A DNA stretch of 64,000 nt from Chrysoperla carnea (lineage: Eukaryota; Arthropoda; Insecta; Neuroptera; Chrysopidae), in the NCBI RefSeq assembly GCF_905475395.1, contig NC_058337.1, forward strand, positions 118,414,368 to 118,478,367, in the 5' to 3' direction. The translations under genes and the position numbers were made by a program. The notes under the pieces were generated by a model. That model was not told the origin of the DNA. It searched no databases and saw only the letters and a program-made list of their open reading frames with translations. Shown piece by piece: positions 24,301 through 37,578 of this stretch (the first letter of the stretch is position 1; each line of letters starts with the position of its first letter).

Positions 24301-27300
24301 TTAAAACTTACAGTATGTGCTTGGCGGGCTTCTTCGATGTAATGTGTAGTGATGATAACAGTTTTATTGCCATCTTTCGTAATTTGAACTAAATGATTCC
24401 ATATACTTTGACGTAATAATGGATCGACACCCACAGTTGGTTCATCCAAAATTAATAATTCTGGATCGTGCATTAAAGCAACAGCAAAAGATACTCGCCT
24501 TTGTTGACCACCACTAAAAAATTCAAATACAATATTGTAAGATATTTTGAAAATTTTGGCATATAAAATTTAAATTTTTTTTACCTTAAATTTTTAACTA
24601 AACGATTTTGACTTGGTAAATCCAAAAAATTTAATAAGAATGTTAAACGATCTTGTATTTCGCCAGTGCTCATGCCAAATATCCAACCAAAGTACATCAT
24701 CGTTTCCTTTATTGAGAATTCACCATAGAGAGCAATTTCTTGGGGCATGTAACCAACTCGTTTACCTGGGACACCAGAACCTTTGGTACCAGGTTTTCCT
24801 CCTAATACCCATATTTCACCTGTGTTTAATCGCCGTCGACCCACAATACATGATAGTAATGTTGTTTTACCACAACCTGATGCACCCAACAGGCCATAAC
24901 TGTAAATATAAGTAAACAAATATTAAAAATTGGATTATTCAGACTTAAATTGCGTTTCTTCTAGGAGGAAGTTTTAATTTTTGAATAAATATGGAAAACT
25001 TTCGTTTTTTATTTCAATGTTATGGAACGAAAACTCAGAATAGGAATAGGTTTTATAAACTCAGTCTCAGTGCGGAGAAATTGGAAGATTTAAAAAAATT
25101 TAATCAAAATGAAAAATAATCTTTGGTACTCTCAATAATCAAAGAATATGAAAAGAAGACAAACAAAATACGATATAGAAAGCTCACAGCAGATGAATCT
25201 GCCGAAGATATTATTCTTCATTATATGGTCAGGAAACATTTAGAAACAGTATATCTAGTAATTATAGCCAAACTTTTGATTAAACTTCAAAAGAGGTGAG
25301 AATTGCACTGCAATTTTTAAAGTAAATTTTCGTTTCTAGATTTGATCAATTTGAACGTTGAAGAAAATCAAAATAGCGAATAGAGAAAATAGGTAGAAAG
25401 TAACTCTGCATGTATGTATGTTACACAATTACGCCTAAACTATTGAACCGTTTTAAATGAAATTTGGTCATTTCAGGACATAGGCTACTTTTTAATGTGA
25501 AAAAAAAAGCTGTAAAGGGTTGAAATAAGGGTTGGAAGGGGTGTGCTTCAAAAACTTAAATAGCTCTACATAGATTAAGCTTAAATTTTGATACGATATA
25601 CAACCAGCTTCAAGGATTGCTTTTATCAAGGATTGTTTTTATCGAATATTTCAAATATACCCAAGTGGGGTATCAAATAAAAGAGCATGACGTGTACATT
25701 ACAAAACTGTTTCCTTCTGCAAGTGGATATGGGGGGAGGTGATGCAAGTGGGTATGTTTCCAAGCAAAAGGGGGTGTGTTTCCAAGCAAAGTTCACAGCT
25801 GGTTTTCAGTATAAAATAATCTATTTAAATTGAACATTGCATAAGAATTAGGACGTTCTTAAGAAGTTTAGTTAAAAAGTAATTTATGAAAAAAATGAAG
25901 ACAAAAATGTAATCAGCCAATGATGCGGTTTTTTTTTAAGTCGGAAATAAAAATGAACAAACAAAAAGCCACCAATTCAATATTATTATATTCAATCAAT
26001 ATGTTATTAACTAGATTCTATTCAATAATAATTATAATAAAAATATTTATTATGTATATATAAATATTTTTTTTAAATATAAATTAATTTATTGATGTAA
26101 TAGAGAAAGTGTATTCTGTGGTATGTATATGTGTGTAATGTTTGTATGTATATAATATGTATGTATGTAGGGGACGGTTGTCTAGGTCAGTCCGCCATCG
26201 AAGCAGACCCACCACAATTTTATATTTTTTGATAATCTTTGTGGAATTTGTTTCTTTATATATTTTTCCTACTGTTTTCTAGCCATAAAATAATTAGAAA
26301 GTCTTTTTAATCAAAACATATGCTTTGCAATCAATGACAAACAAATAAAAAGATTAAAAAATTTATAATTCGGTCATTAAAATGTAATAAAAATAAGGAA
26401 TCATCATGAAAAGTGTTGTGAGTGTAAAGTTGGGTTTATTTTTGAAATTATGCCAGACGAGTAATTCAATTTCATATCATGTTCGGAATATGGAACAAAT
26501 TGGAAAAGTCTTGCTTGCATTGTCTTTATATACGATGTATATATGACATATATCAACGTATACTAAGTTTGTAACGCTTAAAAATATTGATGCTACGAAC
26601 AAAATTTTGGTATATTTCTCAAAAATGAAAAAAAATGCTGTAACTTTTATAGCATACTCAAGACGTAAAAACTGAGGTTGAGTTTGTAAATGAGCTACTT
26701 TGGGTCAATATCTTTAGATCGAAAAAGATCGAGAGACACATGATTAGGTCGTAAAACTGTCATAAGTTTGCGGCGATATTTGGGAAAATAATTCAAAATA
26801 TTGGAAATATTAAGTTTCTATTTAATTTAATTTATTTTTCATAGCATTTTCAATTCTTTTAGCATGTATTTCATAGATAGTGAATTATCTTTATTGAGAA
26901 GGTCCAACATCGACTAAATTTTTCAAGTATAATAATTTAAATAATAAAAATAATATTTTTGCCTCATTACTCACATCTTTGTGATCATGTGCTTGGTTTT
27001 TCAAAATTAATTTTTAAATGAAAGCTATGAACATTAGACACGAACATGGGCAACCTTGACAACATTCTCATATGTATGTTCATTGCTTAACTTTTAGCAG
27101 CAGCATAACACATTAGGATGAGAAATTTTCATATTCAATAAATAGGAAGTAATATCATTTACATATTTTTTTAAATAAACAAATATTACATTATTATTTA
27201 TTTTATTTTATTTATTTATAACTTTTATGATACAACAGGAATTCTGTCTGTCAATTGATGTGTTGAATGATTTTTTAATATATATTTATTAAAAAGATTT

Positions 27301-30300
27301 TCTTAATTAAAAGTCATCTTTTGATGTTGTCTTGTTTTACTTTGATATTTATAATTAATATATTTCGGTAACAATTCTTTTTGTTCTATGTCTGTCAATC
27401 TATGAATTGACTAAAAAACTAAAAAAGGTACTTTAGCTGTCTAATTTAGAACAGAGTGACTAAAAAAAAAACAAGAGAAATGGGAAAAATTATCAGGGAA
27501 TTTGATTGACTGGTAATTATCGTGAAAAATTAGGACATCTATAGAAGAAGGTATCAACAACTTTTGAAAACTGCCCAATCGCTTACCTAATGCCACCACA
27601 TGGAAGAATGATAAAATAATAATGTCGCTCAACTGGCTTTCACTATACCATAATGTAATTTTCCATAGAAACAAGCCGAAAAATGTGAATTTAGCGTGAT
27701 TCTGATTGACTCATAGTCTCAACGGGTGTAAATACGTCACAACAAATAACAAGCTGTTTTTTTTATTCAAAAATATAGCTATTTTTTATTATTAATTAAT
27801 AAAAAATGGAATTATTAATTTAAAAAAAAAATTACTTAAATATACTTAAGATGAATTAATGCAAGTTCTCTTATCTACTTAAGAAATGAAAGTAAAATAA
27901 AAACATAATTTGTCTAAGATCTGGAAGAAATGAAATAAGCATGATAAGTCCCTTATTTTAAAGAATTAGAAGTAAAATATTTTATATTATTTTTTAAAAT
28001 ATATAAAAAAAAAAGAATTTTTTAATGAAATAAAATGTATATAAAAAAAATTTTAAATATCTTCCTTCAAATCTATTGAAGAAACGTGAACAACCATTAA
28101 TTTTTTTTAAAATAAAAATTACAAGATTTACGATATATTTATAGATACGTGTAGATAATTTCATTCCATTAATGATGACCTTTGAGTATTTTTTTCTATT
28201 CTTTTCAAGGGTATTAAATTATGACAAACATATTACATGTATGTAACTTGACGTCAATAAAATCATAATAGAAATTGTTAATGTAGAAAGATATCTGTAT
28301 AAACCATTGACCACCCATGATTTAAATATTAATAAAATATTTTCGTCGAAAACAAAAAATTAATAAAAATCTAATTATAGTTATAATTAATCGTGTGTAT
28401 TATTGTCATGACCGTCTATGTCACAGTTTAATGATTTTAATCAATAGATTTATGTTCCGGTGATATTTTGGGTTCTTTTTAAAATAAAAATAAAAATCTA
28501 TTATATATATATTTCTTGTGTGTAGATGTTAGTCACTGAACTCCTCCTAAACGGTTGGACCGATTTTGATGATATTTTTTTGTGTGTGTTCAAGCGGATC
28601 CGATAATGGTTTAGATTCACAATTCGGTCCACTTCAGACCAAAATTTCATTAAATGGTGGGAGCGCATTTAAATAATATATTTCTGTCAAATAAATAGAA
28701 GTAAAATTTGGATTTAGCGGGATGGGATGGGGTTTAGTGAAATGGGTTTAGTGGGCAGGCTAAGCATAGTATAGGTATTAATGAATTGGAGTTACTTTTC
28801 CACAGAACAACGTCGATAGTAAATTATAAAAATGCACAAAAATAAATAATTTATAAACATGCGTAAATTAAGAAACTGTCTGCAATATACATTGTAAATA
28901 ATCTTTCAACTAGGATTTAGCAATGGTAGGAATAACCATTTAATAATAATTCTGTATAAATTTACTCACACAAAATTATAAGGTATCCGTTTTTACAGTT
29001 GCACATTGCAACTGCAATTGTTAGAATACAAATTTGGTGAGAATTTCCAGAATTAAGTTTAAATCTGTACCAATAATTCAAGGAATAACCTCGTACGCAT
29101 TGATTTATTTACAGTTTTATTATTTTATATGTAAATCACGAATACCTACTTTTTTTTAAAAATAATTCTTGAATAATTTTTAACATTTGTTTGATTTACA
29201 GTTTTGTCTGATTTTAAATATTGTTTATAAGTAAATTGTTCAATTGGCTTATGTCAACGAATTAAATAATTAAGGGCGGTGTCTTGGAATAATTTTAATT
29301 TTTATGCATTTTATGAAGTTTTTATGGTTTGACAATGGATTTTGAATATTAGGGTGATTTTGATAAACTTTCAATTACGATCTAACACTTGGTTCTAGTT
29401 CCTAGCACGTTTTAAGAATCGTGCGAGGTTTCGGTGTGTTGCTCTATTCTAAAATACACAATGACAAAACTCAACTGTACAAAATACAACAAAACCTAAT
29501 ATAATTAGGTAAAATCGATGATTTTTTTCGTATTTCTTAACCTAAATATGAAAATACCGTAAAAGATGTGACAAAAAGTGAAATTAAAATTAAAATCGTC
29601 TAAGAAATACGAAAGATATAAGCATTTAAACTACCAATTAGATGGACAAAGAGATTAGACATAGCATTTGACGTCATATCTATACCTACTATGATTGCTA
29701 TAAGAACTTCGTGATAAATTCTGTTTGGCTAGAAAAAGATACAAACAAATCTTTGACGACTTTTATCTTGGTTTTTTTGTATAGTTATTCGAAAAATAAT
29801 TTTTCTTTAATGTTTGTTCCATGACTGAGCTTTTATAAAAACGAAAAAAAAAACAGTCAGTCATGCAGACTGTCGACGACATTGAAAACTTAAAACTTTG
29901 AAATAACTGTGCTTTTTTTAAAAATGTTTTAATTTATTTTAATATGAATAGTTAAAATTTCATCATTTGTAAATTGAAATTATTAACGTGTGTATAAAAA
30001 ACCTATTAAAAAACAAATCATAAAATTAATCAAGTTACCAAATATCAGAATCACTTAATTAATAGTTAATTATACAGCTTTAATTATTATAACATAGATG
30101 TCGTTTTTTCGATTGAAAAAAGTATTAGTTTCCTAGGTTACGATGTTATATCTGTAGCCTATATTCATAGCATGTTGATGACGCGAGAGATTTTACCAAA
30201 TATTATTTATTATACATATGCTACATAGAGTTTAACATTTTCTCTAGCATTAAAATTTATAGAACTGAAGTTCAGAAAATGGGCCAAAGTTTTGAACATA

Positions 30301-33300
30301 AAAATTCTTTAACAATTCATCATCGAATTTTTGGGTGAAAGACATCACCTCTATTAGGCATAATTCGATATAAAAATTAAAACAAAAGGACAAAAATTTT
30401 TTAAAAATGACGTGTCTTCTTACAATACTACAAAAAAGCCATTAGGTATGAATCAAAACTATATGTTGACCTCCCAAGAAAACACTACGAAGTAATATTT
30501 TGTTTGTTTGTTTCTTTAATGAATGTAATTTATATTCGTATGACTATGTATCCAAGTAATTACCAATATATTTAATGTACATATCCATTGCGGACAGGCC
30601 ACCCATATATTTGGATATAAAAATTGCCAAGGTTAAATACGATTACACATCTATTTCAAACACACATTCATGTGTGTTATTGTCCTGTGTGGTTTTTTTT
30701 TTTATTCGTGGTTTATATTTATGTTTTGTTTTGATAACGAATCGTGAAATAATTTTTATTAATCATAATATTGAATATTTTTAGGTACAGAGCCACGTGT
30801 AGAATTTGATTTCTGAATGGCTTGAAATTTAAGAGCTTGCTGTCAAGATAATGTTTAACAACTTTTTCCTTTACGATATCATTCATGCATTCCGTGCAAT
30901 TACATTCAAGTGGTCTCCTTTAGTTCAAATTAGCTAAAATTCAATATGGAATAGGGGATAGTCGAGTTGGCCATATGCCTAATGTCGAATGGGCCATATT
31001 ATCCATAAAATGTAAAACTAGATTTGATACCATGACAAAATTTGAAAGAGAAATTAAAATTGTAGTATTACATCCAAAGATTGCCAATCCCCTTTTAGCA
31101 AACAAAGTTTAATATTCAATCTCTATGGCGATACCCATGTATGACGTGACTAGTAGTTATCTTACTCTTTGAAATTAGGAATTTTTAACGTTTGCATCAG
31201 TTTTATATTCGTGAAGGGAGAACTCTTCATCTGAAGTGATTAAAAAATTTTGTCGATCCAATATTGCGATTTGGAGGGGATTCACAAGGGAAAACCGCTC
31301 CTTTTGACATTTTTATGACTGTGCACATTTGCCTATCTGGAAATTGGTGTGCAGGTTAGGTTAGTGTCAAGGATGTACCTTTCGGGAGTGTTGAACTTCT
31401 CTTCTCCCATTTTAATACAAAAAAATCATTTTTTTCGCTGCTCTTAAGCATACTTCCAGCTCCTCTAAGATCTCTAAATTGGGCTAGACAGTTGAAAATT
31501 GATATACAAGTTCAGTGAATATCAATGGTGTGGCCTTTGGGAGTGGAAACTTCCCAGCATATCTTTCCCCTTTTTGATACCACAAAATGACCAAATCATG
31601 TTTTTCGGGGGCTTTAAACGGCTACAGTCCCGGCTAAATCCTCTTAGCAAATCCCTTAAAATAAGTTACCCATTGATTTTCCACCAAGCCGTCTAAATTC
31701 CACTAAATTTAGGGAAAAATTCCCTAACCTGGCAACATTGTGAATCTCAAACAGCCTCTACATCTGGCCCCAGACCTATATCTCGTTTTCGTATTCAAAA
31801 CATTACAGGTAGAATAAAGATGTTTTTGTCACCTGATGTAAATATGGACGGTAAAGTTTATAAATAGAATTTATTACTTATTTTTAGAATCAATAAAAAT
31901 AAATTGATTTTGTTGATCGATGGCATAAGAATTATTCATAAATTTGTTTGTTTGTTTTTTGTGACATGTAATTAGACTTTAAATATCTTTCTACATGACT
32001 TTTACAACCCAATCAGAATGATGCATTGTAATTGATTTATTTGCTAATTTTAATTGATTTATTTTTGAGAAATAACATACTTTGTTCCGAGAATTCATGT
32101 AAATACCAATCTAATGAATTATTATTGTTTTCAAGTTGACACATCATTATTTAAATAGCAAACCTTATTTGAAGAGGTCAAGGAAAAAACCATGACAGTC
32201 AGTCACTATTGTTTCATTTTGAGGAAAATTAATTTTAAAACTATTGAATTTTGTCAAATGGATGGAGCTTTAAAAAAAAGAAAAAATATTTTTGGAAAGA
32301 CAAGTTTATATTCTACTAAAAAGTAGAAAATAATTATTTTTATGGTTCACTCATACGAGACTGTAAAGTCGTATTCATGCTCAAGCTTTTAAATGTATGA
32401 GTGATTTATAGAAAGAATTATTTTCTACTTTCTAGTAGGTGCAATAAAAGCTTTCCCTTTAAAAAGTATTCTTTATTTAAAACTATCAAAGTTATGTATA
32501 TAAAAAATGGTGGAAGCGGTGGGAAAATTAAGTCATGTTAACCATAAAAATGCATTGTCATCTGATTTACATATGTTACTCGTATTTTTTTCAACATACC
32601 AACATATTCCGCCATCTTGAGTGATTCGCCGTATTGGATTTAGAATGACGTCATTTAGCTAACTATGCGCTATCATCAAAGCTTAAAGTGTATGCAAAAA
32701 TTCCGCTCAATAAATTGAGGATAACTGCTTTAAAATTAAAGTAAGATTTATCCTGAAGAGACATACATTTATACATACAAACATTGCAAGTTAAATAAAA
32801 GCTTTTAAAAATTAGGAAATTTTCCTTTGGAAATGCGTTTTATTTATTGATTACACTTCAATTTAATTTTGCAATTAATGGATATTCTCTTCAACCAAAT
32901 TATTAATAAAAATTAATTAAAGGAAATTAATTATATTTTCGAAATTATATAGTCAGAAAAATTAATAAAATAATTGCAAGCAAAAAAAGTACCTTTACCA
33001 TACCATTAATTTTCCGATATGAAATACTGCAAAAAAATTAGCTAATATTGACGTCAACAATCATAAATCAATTTTAATAATTAATTTTGAAATATTAAAT
33101 AATTTACGAAATTCTTCAACTCATTTAGATAAGAAAAAAAAAAGTGTAATTTTATGAAGAAAAAATATTTCATACTCGATATCCCTGACCAAAGCTAATA
33201 TTCAAAACCATGATTTGATTTGCTGTTATAATATTTATACACAGAGGTTGACCTCGATCAAAGGTTAGTTTTACTCGAGAGAAAAAATTTTTATACTGTA

Positions 33301-36300
33301 CAAACAAATTTTATAGCACCTTAAACTAAACACTCTGAATCCTCGACTTTGCATCTAATTATAAAATTATAAGATATGTCACATAATAATAAATTTCCAT
33401 GTAATCAACTCAAAAAGATACTTATACAAGGTGCATTTTTTAGCATCACCTAGTGTTTTTTTTACGCAAACGAGCCAATTTTTATTAATCTCATTTGTAA
33501 AGTTAAAAGAAAATTTTTAAGTTTTGGGTAATAACACTAGAGTCAATTTCCACATGAGTTTTCTAGACATATTTATTATAGACAAATATGAACTATGTGC
33601 CAATTTAAATCGGAAGAAATTTGGATACTCTTTCAAACCTAAATTTATCAGAATACCTATAATCTAGAGTTATTCGACTCATCGCTAGATTTTTCAAAGC
33701 TATAAATTTTTTTTTTGCTGTATTGTATAATTAACACAAGGTATAATAAAATATTCGCGATTATATCAGTTTTATAGATCACAAATTCGAAGAAATAATT
33801 AAGTATCTGACAAGGGACAAAGTTTCTAAATAAATATAATTTTATAAGAAATATTCCTTGAACTGCTTGGATAAACCACAAAACATATACACCTTTTTTT
33901 TTTTAAATATAGAGGTTACAATTTTTAGCCTTGATTTCAATATTATTAAAAAAACAGGTATTTCTCCAATATTTGGACAATTTTTATTCTAAAGGGGGTG
34001 TTTGTCAATGCTAACAACTTTTTGCAGAATTTTTTAAGAAAATTAGTTTTATATTTATTTTTGATCGCAAAATTTTTAATTATTTAAAAATAACTATAAA
34101 AATAAATTGATTTTTTCAACAGTTTAAAAGAAATTTTTAGTCAATATATTTACCGAATTGTTTTTTATTGATTGCTTAATTGCTATCTACTTAGGTACTA
34201 TTTTCAATTAGTAATTATACTTAAGACATTTTTATAAGTAATTTTTTTTCTTAATTATTTTTTTTATTGCTAATTGAAATTAATTAGTCATACTTTAATA
34301 ATGTTAAAAAGTGGAAATAAAATGTATATTTAAAAAGTTTTTTTCATGAAATATACCTTTTTAACAAACTTCAAAAAAATACGCAAAATAATCTTATTTT
34401 GAAACTTTATTAATAAATGTTTGATTATGATTTTCTTGATTTGGTTCCAGATTGCTTTTTAATCGGATGAAAGAATTTCAAAATACTGTTTGAAACAGAA
34501 TTCAAGCGAAAAATACATAATTTTACGAGAAGTGATACTAGTGATGAAAGTTTTTCTCCTATGTGATATTAGTGATGAAAGCTTTTTGCCGAATCAAATA
34601 TTTTGATGTTGTTGTTTGAAAACGTGTGATTCATCGTACAAGATATGTGAACCATGAAACAACACCCCTAGGGCCACCCCCTATGTATCTAGGATCAATC
34701 CCCTTGATTGAACTTGAAGGCATTTCCTGCAACATGGAATCTTTACAGTTCTTTGTAAAAATTCCATGTGTAAATAAACGTGTAAATAAATGACAATAAA
34801 AGTAAAGTGTTTGGCTTTAAAAAGCAAAAATTTTGTTTCTATTTTACTTGAAAACAAATGTAAATTGACACACATTACTCAACTACACGTTCATAAGAAT
34901 AGGATGAGAATTTTGGGGCAATTTCGTAAATACCTTTAACAATTAATTACGAAAATATCGCTTCAATTCCTGTAGCTGCGGCACTGATATGAATCAGTTT
35001 TGATTTAATGTACCTACTTAAATGTAAAATTTATTGTGAGGAAATAGTAAAAATACTTTTAAAAATAACAATATAACCTATTAACTTTTACGATGGCAAT
35101 TAAGATAATAAAAATTTAAATTTACATAAATCGTTTTGGATAATTTTGATTTTATTACCATGATTCTATTATATCAAAATATTGTTACATGATTTTCCTC
35201 AAAAGGTCAGAACAAATTCTATACAGGCGTGGATAACAAATTCTATACGTTTTTATAAGTACCCTGTCCAAGTTTTTGAACCTATTTTTTAGGTATGGTG
35301 TTATTCTACCAGTTGTTGTAAATTTTGGCCTAGAAGGCCCAAAAACTCCACAATATACTCCTATAAATCCCCGGGCCAAACTTTTTAAATTATCTTTTAG
35401 GTATGGTTTTAGTAATATGTATTCTGGCAGTTGTTGGCAATTCCGCAATATACTCCCAAAAAACAGTATCAGTGTAATACATAAAAAACAAATGAGTTAT
35501 TTGTTTATTTTCTGAGAAAAATCAAATTTTGATAAGAAAATTTGCGTCCTTCAGGTGTGTGTTCTAAATTTAAGGAAATTATACTTTAATTGTGGATATG
35601 TAAGCTAGATAGCTCAATTGGCGCAAATTATCAATTATCGTTTTCGATATATTGTAACGGCTGACGGACTGAATCTCGGACTAAATTCTTGACACTCCTA
35701 GAATCTACAGCTGTGGGTTTTATTTTATTTTTTTTAAAATTAAATAAATTTAAATCTATTAATTTTGAAAGTTTTATTAGATAAATGCGAATATGTGATG
35801 ATTCTTAAATTATATTTGTTCAAAATTGATTTAGTGTAAATATTGCAAAAAGAACATATTAATTTTTATTACAAAATTTTTATAGCACCACACAAAGTAC
35901 AAGTGAAATTAAATGATTCAATGACGATATAATTATATAAAAAAATTTATCTGACGTAAATCTATTAGCAATCACGTGATTAATCAATTTTTCCAAAACG
36001 TTTAGCGTTAAAAATTCTTCGAAACTTGGTAAGTGCAAAAAAAGATTACTCATTATTAAATATCTCAATTGATATAACTTTGAAAAGTCTGAAGAGATAT
36101 TATGAGGTAATTTCGAGCAAACACAAGTAAGAATATAAAGAGATCTAAATTCAATTTTCTATGTTAGAAACTCTGTAAATTAGAGCGTTGTGAATACTTT
36201 CGCTTGTTTCAAACGACAAATACTACCTTTAAATATTCCATTTACGATATGAATTGTTTAACTAACGCTCAACGCACAAATTATTCACTTATTTTACAGA

Positions 36301-37578
36301 AATAACCATTTTGTAAAAATTATGTATAGGCTTTAAGAGATGATTATAGCCAATTAAAACATCCTGGTGAGCAAAAAATTCGCATCATTGTGCAAAAATT
36401 CGATAAAACTGTAAGCATTGCAGATAGATTAAGGCGTGTATATCATCGTAGCGTGCGTTCAGCCAAGAATGCGCTATTAGATTTTGTGGGGGTTTTCTTT
36501 CGTGTCTATATCAACAAATCTGCAACGTTGGAGGACCTAAAAGCTTACATCCGCACAAGTTAGAACTCCCCGAAACTTGGAAATCATCTCAAATGAATCA
36601 ATACGGTAGTTGCCTGATGTCGAATTTGTCATATTACCCATAAAAATGTTAAACTTGAAAGTGAAATTAAAATTGATTAAAAAACGAAGCAGTGATAAGC
36701 AATCAAAGATTGTATTCAACTCGTTGTAGATTACATATTCTAGACAGTTCTAAATCTCTGTCTACGTCCACTAAAAAAACTAGGACTGTCTTAGTCTGAT
36801 TCCCGAAAACAGTTTACTTAGGATGTGATGGATACTGACTTAAGAATTTGTCTGCAAATCAATAACGCGTGTTAAGGTTGATTACGCTGCAGAAGGTCAT
36901 AATAAACATGTTAGCGTCCGTCCATCAATGCTTATATCTTTCGTTTTTTGAATTCCATCTACAACACTATTGTTTTAGCTCACCAGAAAACGCTGAAATA
37001 CTCAAATTTCGAGGATTCTTCAAAGTTTAACAATTTAATTTAACACTATTAAATTTTTTTAAAATGTTGCAAATCAATCTCTTGTAAGGAATATTTTCTA
37101 ATACACGCAGGATTGGAGATTTTTGGAAAGCTAGTAAAACCAGTATTGAACTACTTAATTGTCCTAAGATTTATTTACTGAGACTAGTTTCGGTGAAAGT
37201 GGAACGAGGAAGGGGGGGAGGGTAGAATTGGTTTCAAGAAATATAGTTAAAATAAATTGAATTGACTTACATTGTGCCTTTTCCAACAGTCATATTTAAA
37301 TTACTAAGTACATGATTTGGATTTTTATTGGAACCATAATGTTTGAATGCATGCCGTACACAAACGGCTTGCTGTCGTTTCGTCCATAATGTCGATTGTT
37401 GTGTTTGTAATTGATGGTGTGCTTGTTGTTGTTGGAGTGTTTGTGTTTGTTGTGGAGATCGATTTGTGTCAACCATGGCTGACACTGTTGTGACTTGTGT
37501 CAGACCACCATCATTCTCGTCGTGTTGATGATGATCTGGTGTTCCACCGCCATCACCAATTGTACCATTTGCTTCCAT
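21378..37578 (-). CDS. snu: ABC transporter subfamily H, snustorr (CG9990)-like half-transporter
   Basis: Exons, high to low: 37578-37271, 24899-24585, 24513-24312, 24188-23904, [optional 23582-23562], 23338-22789, 22722-22536, 22469-22381, 21856-21378. Total 2415 nt, 804 residues (811 with the microexon), no internal stop. The N-terminus is polar with a Gln/His-rich run. Walker A GASGCGKT is at 108-115, then YMPQE, a standard signature LSGGQQRR near 207, LILDEPTVGVD, and TTHYIEEAR. Exon 5 has a Cys-rich linker (CDDCGSCDGC), a first membrane segment, and the extracellular CPIAGGCSFKRLSC with several N-glycosylation sequons. Exons 6 to 8 hold the remaining membrane segments, ending KFKRG. The last three exons match the two neighbouring paralogues in length to the base (187, 89, 479). 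Drosophila snu is needed for the cuticular lipid barrier; orthology here is inferred from motifs and length. The start codon is the first ATG after an acceptor at 37601-37602; an upstream coding exon cannot be excluded. Confidence 0.9.
21990..22270 (+). pseudogene. LINE ORF2 C-terminal fossil in an intron
   Basis: On the plus strand, around 22060-22140, one frame reads H-D-C-C then, 13 residues on, S-H-L-L-W-Q-C before stops appear. This resembles the C-terminal Cys/His region (C..C...HLL..C) that follows the reverse transcriptase in Jockey/R1-type non-LTR elements. The piece lies in the intron at 21857-22380, opposite to the host gene, and ends near TTAACCTAA. Heavily decayed. Confidence 0.5.
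23562..23582 (-). CDS. snu: Candidate 21-nt microexon of the third ABCH gene
   Basis: On the minus strand, TTTACACAG precedes 21 bases encoding QTGKTLD, which are followed by donor GTAAGT. Flanking exons meet at phase 0, so inclusion adds exactly 7 residues. The peptide repeats the start of the next exon (QNGKTLG) and resembles the end of the previous one (SNGHLD). It therefore looks like a duplicated exon edge used constitutively or as an alternative. Neither tandem paralogue shows it. Confidence 0.6.
25100..25210 (+). repeat. Dispersed repeat shared with 58780-58880
   Basis: The segment around CTCAATAATCAAAGAATATG is repeated near 58817 (CTCAATAGTCAAAGAATATG) with similar flanks (AGAAAGCTC.CAGCAG). 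The 58-kb copy lies in a 78-codon open frame of lysine-rich character, but no domain is recognised. Probably a mobile-element remnant. Confidence 0.45.
26125..26172. repeat. Degenerate GTAT/TGTA microsatellite
   Basis: A run of GTATGTATATGTGTGTAATG followed by more TATGTATG words. Simple-sequence repeat with no other feature. Confidence 0.6.
26535..26760 (+). repeat. R1 repeat family, copy 2 (partial)
   Basis: It shares AAGTTTGTAACGCTTAAAAAT and the ACTCAAGACGTAAAAACTGAGG segment with copy 1 but lacks the right half. Confidence 0.6.
27610..27715 (+). repeat. Dispersed repeat with an inverted copy at 47840-47910
   Basis: The word AACAAGCCGAAAAATG..AATTTAGCGTGATTCTGATTG is matched, reverse-complemented, at 47846-47890 (CAATCGGAATCACGCTAAATTC). 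No coding content; family unknown. Confidence 0.55.
28497..28695 (+). mobile_element. Helitron 5'-end relic
   Basis: The relic begins A|TCTATTATATATATATTTC. It continues with CTCCTCCTAAACGGTTGGACC and GATTTTGATGATATTTTTTTG, a layout shared by many insect Helitron 5' ends (TC start preceded by host A). No 3' CTRR end is found, so it is a truncated copy. Confidence 0.55.
31325..31740. repeat. Imperfect tandem repeat, period about 160
   Basis: TGGAAATTGGTGTGCAGGTT (31338) and TGAAAATTGATATACAAGTT (31493) open two diverged copies that continue through CTTTCGGGAGTG / CTTTGGGAGTGG. The block is richer in GC than its surroundings, and a matching 65-codon open frame lies in the second copy. No protein domain is recognised. 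Confidence 0.5.
32313..32438. repeat. Hairpin element
   Basis: The left arm CTACTAAAAAGTAGAAAATA and the right arm ending TATTTTCTACTTTCTAGTAG are inverted. The homology extends inward to CACTCATAC / GTATGAGTG, about 45-base arms around a short loop. Likely a small MITE. Confidence 0.65.
35270..35465. repeat. Imperfect tandem duplication in the first ABCH intron
   Basis: TTTTTTAGGTATGGTGTTAT...CACAATATACTCCTA is followed about 110 bases later by TCTTTTAGGTATGGTTTTAG...CGCAATATACTCCCA. The open frames on both strands here are low-complexity consequences of the repeat. Confidence 0.5.
36374..36490 (+). pseudogene. Transposase helix-turn-helix fossil
   Basis: An open plus-strand frame without a start reads QKFDKTVSIADRLRR, then HRSVRSAKNA. 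This resembles the insect transposase DNA-binding region usually seen as KFEETGSV.DRPR..R..SVR..ENI (DUF4817/helix-turn-helix group). The frame ends at about 36560. It is a short relic within the first intron of the third ABCH gene. Confidence 0.55.

Larger units (their letters stand above)
24900..37270 (-). other. 12.4-kb first intron of the third ABCH gene
   Basis: The intron is bounded by donor GTAAGT (37265-37270 on the minus strand) and acceptor TTTACAG (24900-24906). It splits an ATT codon just before YGLLGASGCGKT. It holds no further coding exon I can find, but many mobile-element relics, hairpins and four TGACGTCA palindromes, listed separately. Confidence 0.8.

Noticed and set aside
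35185-35515. Overlapping open frames on both strands
   Set aside because: Both arise from an imperfect tandem duplication; neither has codon usage or a domain suggesting a gene.
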